A DNA stretch of 64,000 nucleotides, from the NCBI RefSeq assembly GCF_003014475.1, contig NZ_PYGJ01000001.1, positions 124,001 to 188,000 of the forward strand, given 5' to 3'. The notes under the pieces were generated by a model. That model was not told the origin of the DNA. It saw only the letters and a list, made by a program, of their open reading frames with translations, and searched no databases. This DNA is from Shimia abyssi (lineage in GTDB: Bacteria > Pseudomonadota > Alphaproteobacteria > Rhodobacterales > Rhodobacteraceae). A program made the translations under genes and the position numbers. Below, one piece after another: positions 62,135 through 64,000 of this stretch. How positions within the stretch are numbered: position 1 is the first letter of the stretch; every line of letters begins with the position of its first letter.

Positions 62135-63778
62135 ATGGCACGCTATATCTTCATCACTGGTGGTGTTGTTTCTTCACTTGGCAAAGGTCTGGCCTCGGCC
62201 GCATTGGGTGCATTGCTGCAAGCACGCGGTTACACCGTGCGGCTGCGCAAACTTGACCCCTACCTGAATGTCGATCCGGGCACCATGTCGCCTTTTGAGC
62301 ATGGCGAAGTGTTTGTCACCGATGACGGCGCCGAGACCGACCTTGATCTGGGCCATTACGAACGCTTTACCGGCGTACCCGCCCGCATGAGCGATTCGGT
62401 CAGCTCGGGTCGCATATACTCCAACGTTCTGGAAAAGGAACGGCGCGGCGATTACCTGGGCAAAACCATTCAGGTGGTTCCCCACGTGACCAATGAAATC
62501 AAAGACTTCATTAATATCGGTGATGACGAAGTTGATTTCATGCTCTGCGAAATCGGCGGCACCGTCGGTGATATCGAGGGCCTGCCCTTCTTCGAGGCGA
62601 TCCGCCAGTTTTCCCATGACAAGCCGCGCGGCCAGTGCATCTTTATGCACCTGACATTGCTGCCTTGGCTGGCCGCCTCGGGCGAGCTGAAAACCAAACC
62701 GACGCAGCACTCGGTCAAAGAACTGCAATCCATCGGGATTGCGCCCGACATCCTCGTCTGCCGCTCTGAACAGCCAATCCCCGAGAAAGAACGCCAGAAA
62801 ATCGCGCTGTTCTGTAACGTGCGCAAAGAGGCAGTTGTCGCGGCTTATGATCTCAAATCGATCTACGAAGCGCCTCTGGCATATCATCGCGAAGGCTTGG
62901 ATCAGGCTGTGCTGGATGCGTTTGGTATCGCCCCTGCCCCACGCCCGGACCTGTCGGTCTGGAATGACGTAAACGACCGAATCTACAACACTGACGGTAA
63001 GGTCAATATCGCCATTGTCGGCAAATACACTCAGCTCGAAGACGCCTATAAGTCGATCAAAGAAGCCCTCACCCATGGCGGAATGCACAACCGCGTCAAA
63101 GTCTCGGTGAAATGGGTCGATGCCGAGGTGTTCGACAAGGAAGACGCAGCGCCCTATCTCGAAGGGTATGACGCCATCCTTGTGCCCGGCGGCTTTGGCG
63201 AACGCGGCACCGAAGGCAAGATCAAGGCGGCGCAGTTTGCCCGTGAACGCGGCATTCCGTATCTGGGCATCTGTCTGGGCATGCAAATGGCCGTTATCGA
63301 GGCCGCGCGCAACGTTGCTGGCATCAAAACCGCCGGGTCTGAAGAGTTTGATCACGAGGCCGGTCAGAAACGCTTTGAGCCGGTGGTCTACCATCTCAAG
63401 GAATGGGTGCAGGGCAACGCCAAAGTGACCCGCAAACAGGACGACAACAAAGGCGGCACCATGCGTCTGGGCGCTTATGATGCTGTCCTTGCGGATGGGT
63501 CCAAGGTCGCCCAAGTCTATGGCTCAAACGCCATCGAAGAGCGCCACCGCCACCGGTACGAAGTTGATACGACCTACCGTGAAAAGCTCGAAGCCTGCGG
63601 CCTGCAATTTTCCGGCATGTCCCCCGACGGTCGCCTTCCCGAGATTGTCGAATGGAAAGATCACCCTTGGTTTATCGGCGTTCAGTTCCACCCGGAACTC
63701 AAGTCAAAACCATTTGATCCCCACCCCCTCTTCCGCGATTTCGTCCGCGCCGCCAAGGACAACTCACGCCTCGTCTGA
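62135..63778 (+). CDS. pyrG: CTP synthase
   Basis: 547 residues. It makes CTP from UTP, ATP and glutamine. Seen: synthetase domain with [20 protein letters not shown] (P-loop), [38 protein letters not shown], and [12 protein letters not shown]; glutamine amidotransferase domain with [23 protein letters not shown] carrying the nucleophile cysteine, and [12 protein letters not shown] with the His-Glu of the triad. GGGGGCGCAGGCCAC lies before the ATG. Confidence 0.96.
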   Translation: MARYIFITGGVVSSLGKGLASAALGALLQARGYTVRLRKLDPYLNVDPGTMSPFEHGEVFVTDDGAETDLDLGHYERFTGVPARMSDSVSSGRIYSNVLEKERRGDYLGKTIQVVPHVTNEIKDFINIGDDEVDFMLCEIGGTVGDIEGLPFFEAIRQFSHDKPRGQCIFMHLTLLPWLAASGELKTKPTQHSVKELQSIGIAPDILVCRSEQPIPEKERQKIALFCNVRKEAVVAAYDLKSIYEAPLAYHREGLDQAVLDAFGIAPAPRPDLSVWNDVNDRIYNTDGKVNIAIVGKYTQLEDAYKSIKEALTHGGMHNRVKVSVKWVDAEVFDKEDAAPYLEGYDAILVPGGFGERGTEGKIKAAQFARERGIPYLGICLGMQMAVIEAARNVAGIKTAGSEEFDHEAGQKRFEPVVYHLKEWVQGNAKVTRKQDDNKGGTMRLGAYDAVLADGSKVAQVYGSNAIEERHRHRYEVDTTYREKLEACGLQFSGMSPDGRLPEIVEWKDHPWFIGVQFHPELKSKPFDPHPLFRDFVRAAKDNSRLV

Positions 63779-63876
63779 AGCCCCAGCAAAGAATACCCGC
63801 AGGGTTTCCCACGCTGGCTGTCCTTTCGGGCGCAAAGCACACCCAAGATGGCGGGCATGACCGATCGAAACTCCCA

Positions 63877-63909
63877 AAAGGCTCCTGAATTTTTTCAGGA
63901 GCCTTTTTC
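63877..63909 (+). terminator. Intrinsic terminator of pyrG
   Basis: AAAGGCTCCTGAA pairs with TTCAGGAGCCTTT, followed by TTC. It is a strong hairpin about 100 bases after the stop. The remaining bases to 64000 hold no gene that I can support. Confidence 0.85.
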
Positions 63910-64000
63910 ATGCCATGCACACCGTCCCATTTGATCACTCAAAACTAATTCTCTTGGTGAAATAGCCGCCAGCCCCTAACATCATCCAACTTTGCAAACA

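Noticed and set aside
62174-63514. Minus-strand frame of 446 codons
   Set aside because: Antisense shadow of pyrG, which has all catalytic motifs.

Overview
The window looks like a chromosomal segment of a marine Rhodobacteraceae (Roseobacter-group alphaproteobacterium). The evidence is the GC-rich codon use, the gene families (GapR, DUF2842, DUF6524, CcmI, a ScfR-type regulator, DUF4212/SSS acetate-type permease, Hint_2 and RTX-like proteins) and tightly packed operons with ATGA or TGATG stop-start overlaps. I saw no rRNA, tRNA, CRISPR array, integrase or insertion sequence. Function calls rest on motif recognition only; no database search was possible.

Layout. 0-2.5 kb: start of sarcosine oxidase beta (minus), then ccmI, ruvX and a DUF1289 gene. 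2.5-4.3 kb: a decayed gene, a hairpin, a 35-residue membrane peptide and a membrane-anchored RTX-like calcium-binding protein. 4.3-8.0 kb: a dioxygenase-like gene with dusA, then a secreted SnoaL-like protein divergent from a LysR regulator. 8.0-14.2 kb: an unusual accessory cluster. It has a GNAT (CelD-like) acyltransferase gene overlapping an APH-like kinase gene, divergent from a 511-residue protein built on 53 GTKG[S/T] pentapeptides. A Hint-domain gene and a second APH-like kinase gene converge on it. This is my best candidate for an undescribed system.

14.2-23.4 kb: an acetate unit with acetyl-CoA synthetase, adenylate kinase, DUF4212/SSS symporter, a CBS-DUF294 protein and a membrane-anchored DEDDh exonuclease. 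23.4-31.9 kb: an ABC transporter operon with two ATPases, a 62-residue membrane protein and a dihydroxyacetone kinase, divergent from a LacI-family gene; two 16-bp palindromes lie between. 31.9-35.4 kb: gapR, a small membrane protein, a FadB/FadJ-type protein and a DksA-type zinc finger. 35.5-37.8 kb: a sulfide/persulfide operon (metallo-beta-lactamase, two YeeE/YedE proteins, DUF442) behind a 30-bp inverted repeat.

37.7-51.3 kb: an orphan FliM/FliN-type gene, then a putative acetate-sensing unit (SLC5-type sensor kinase, small membrane partner, stand-alone receiver), a ScfR-type regulator, a HAAT-type ABC transporter and a second acetyl-CoA synthetase. The two acs genes share long identical DNA tracts inside diverged sequence, and the two acetate-linked promoter regions share TTTACA repeats spaced 32 bp. 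51.4-64 kb: DMT transporter, thiamine pyrophosphokinase, a long acidic protein, DUF2189, GFA, DUF2842, purA, DUF6524, a cobalt-type nitrile hydratase operon, secG and pyrG.
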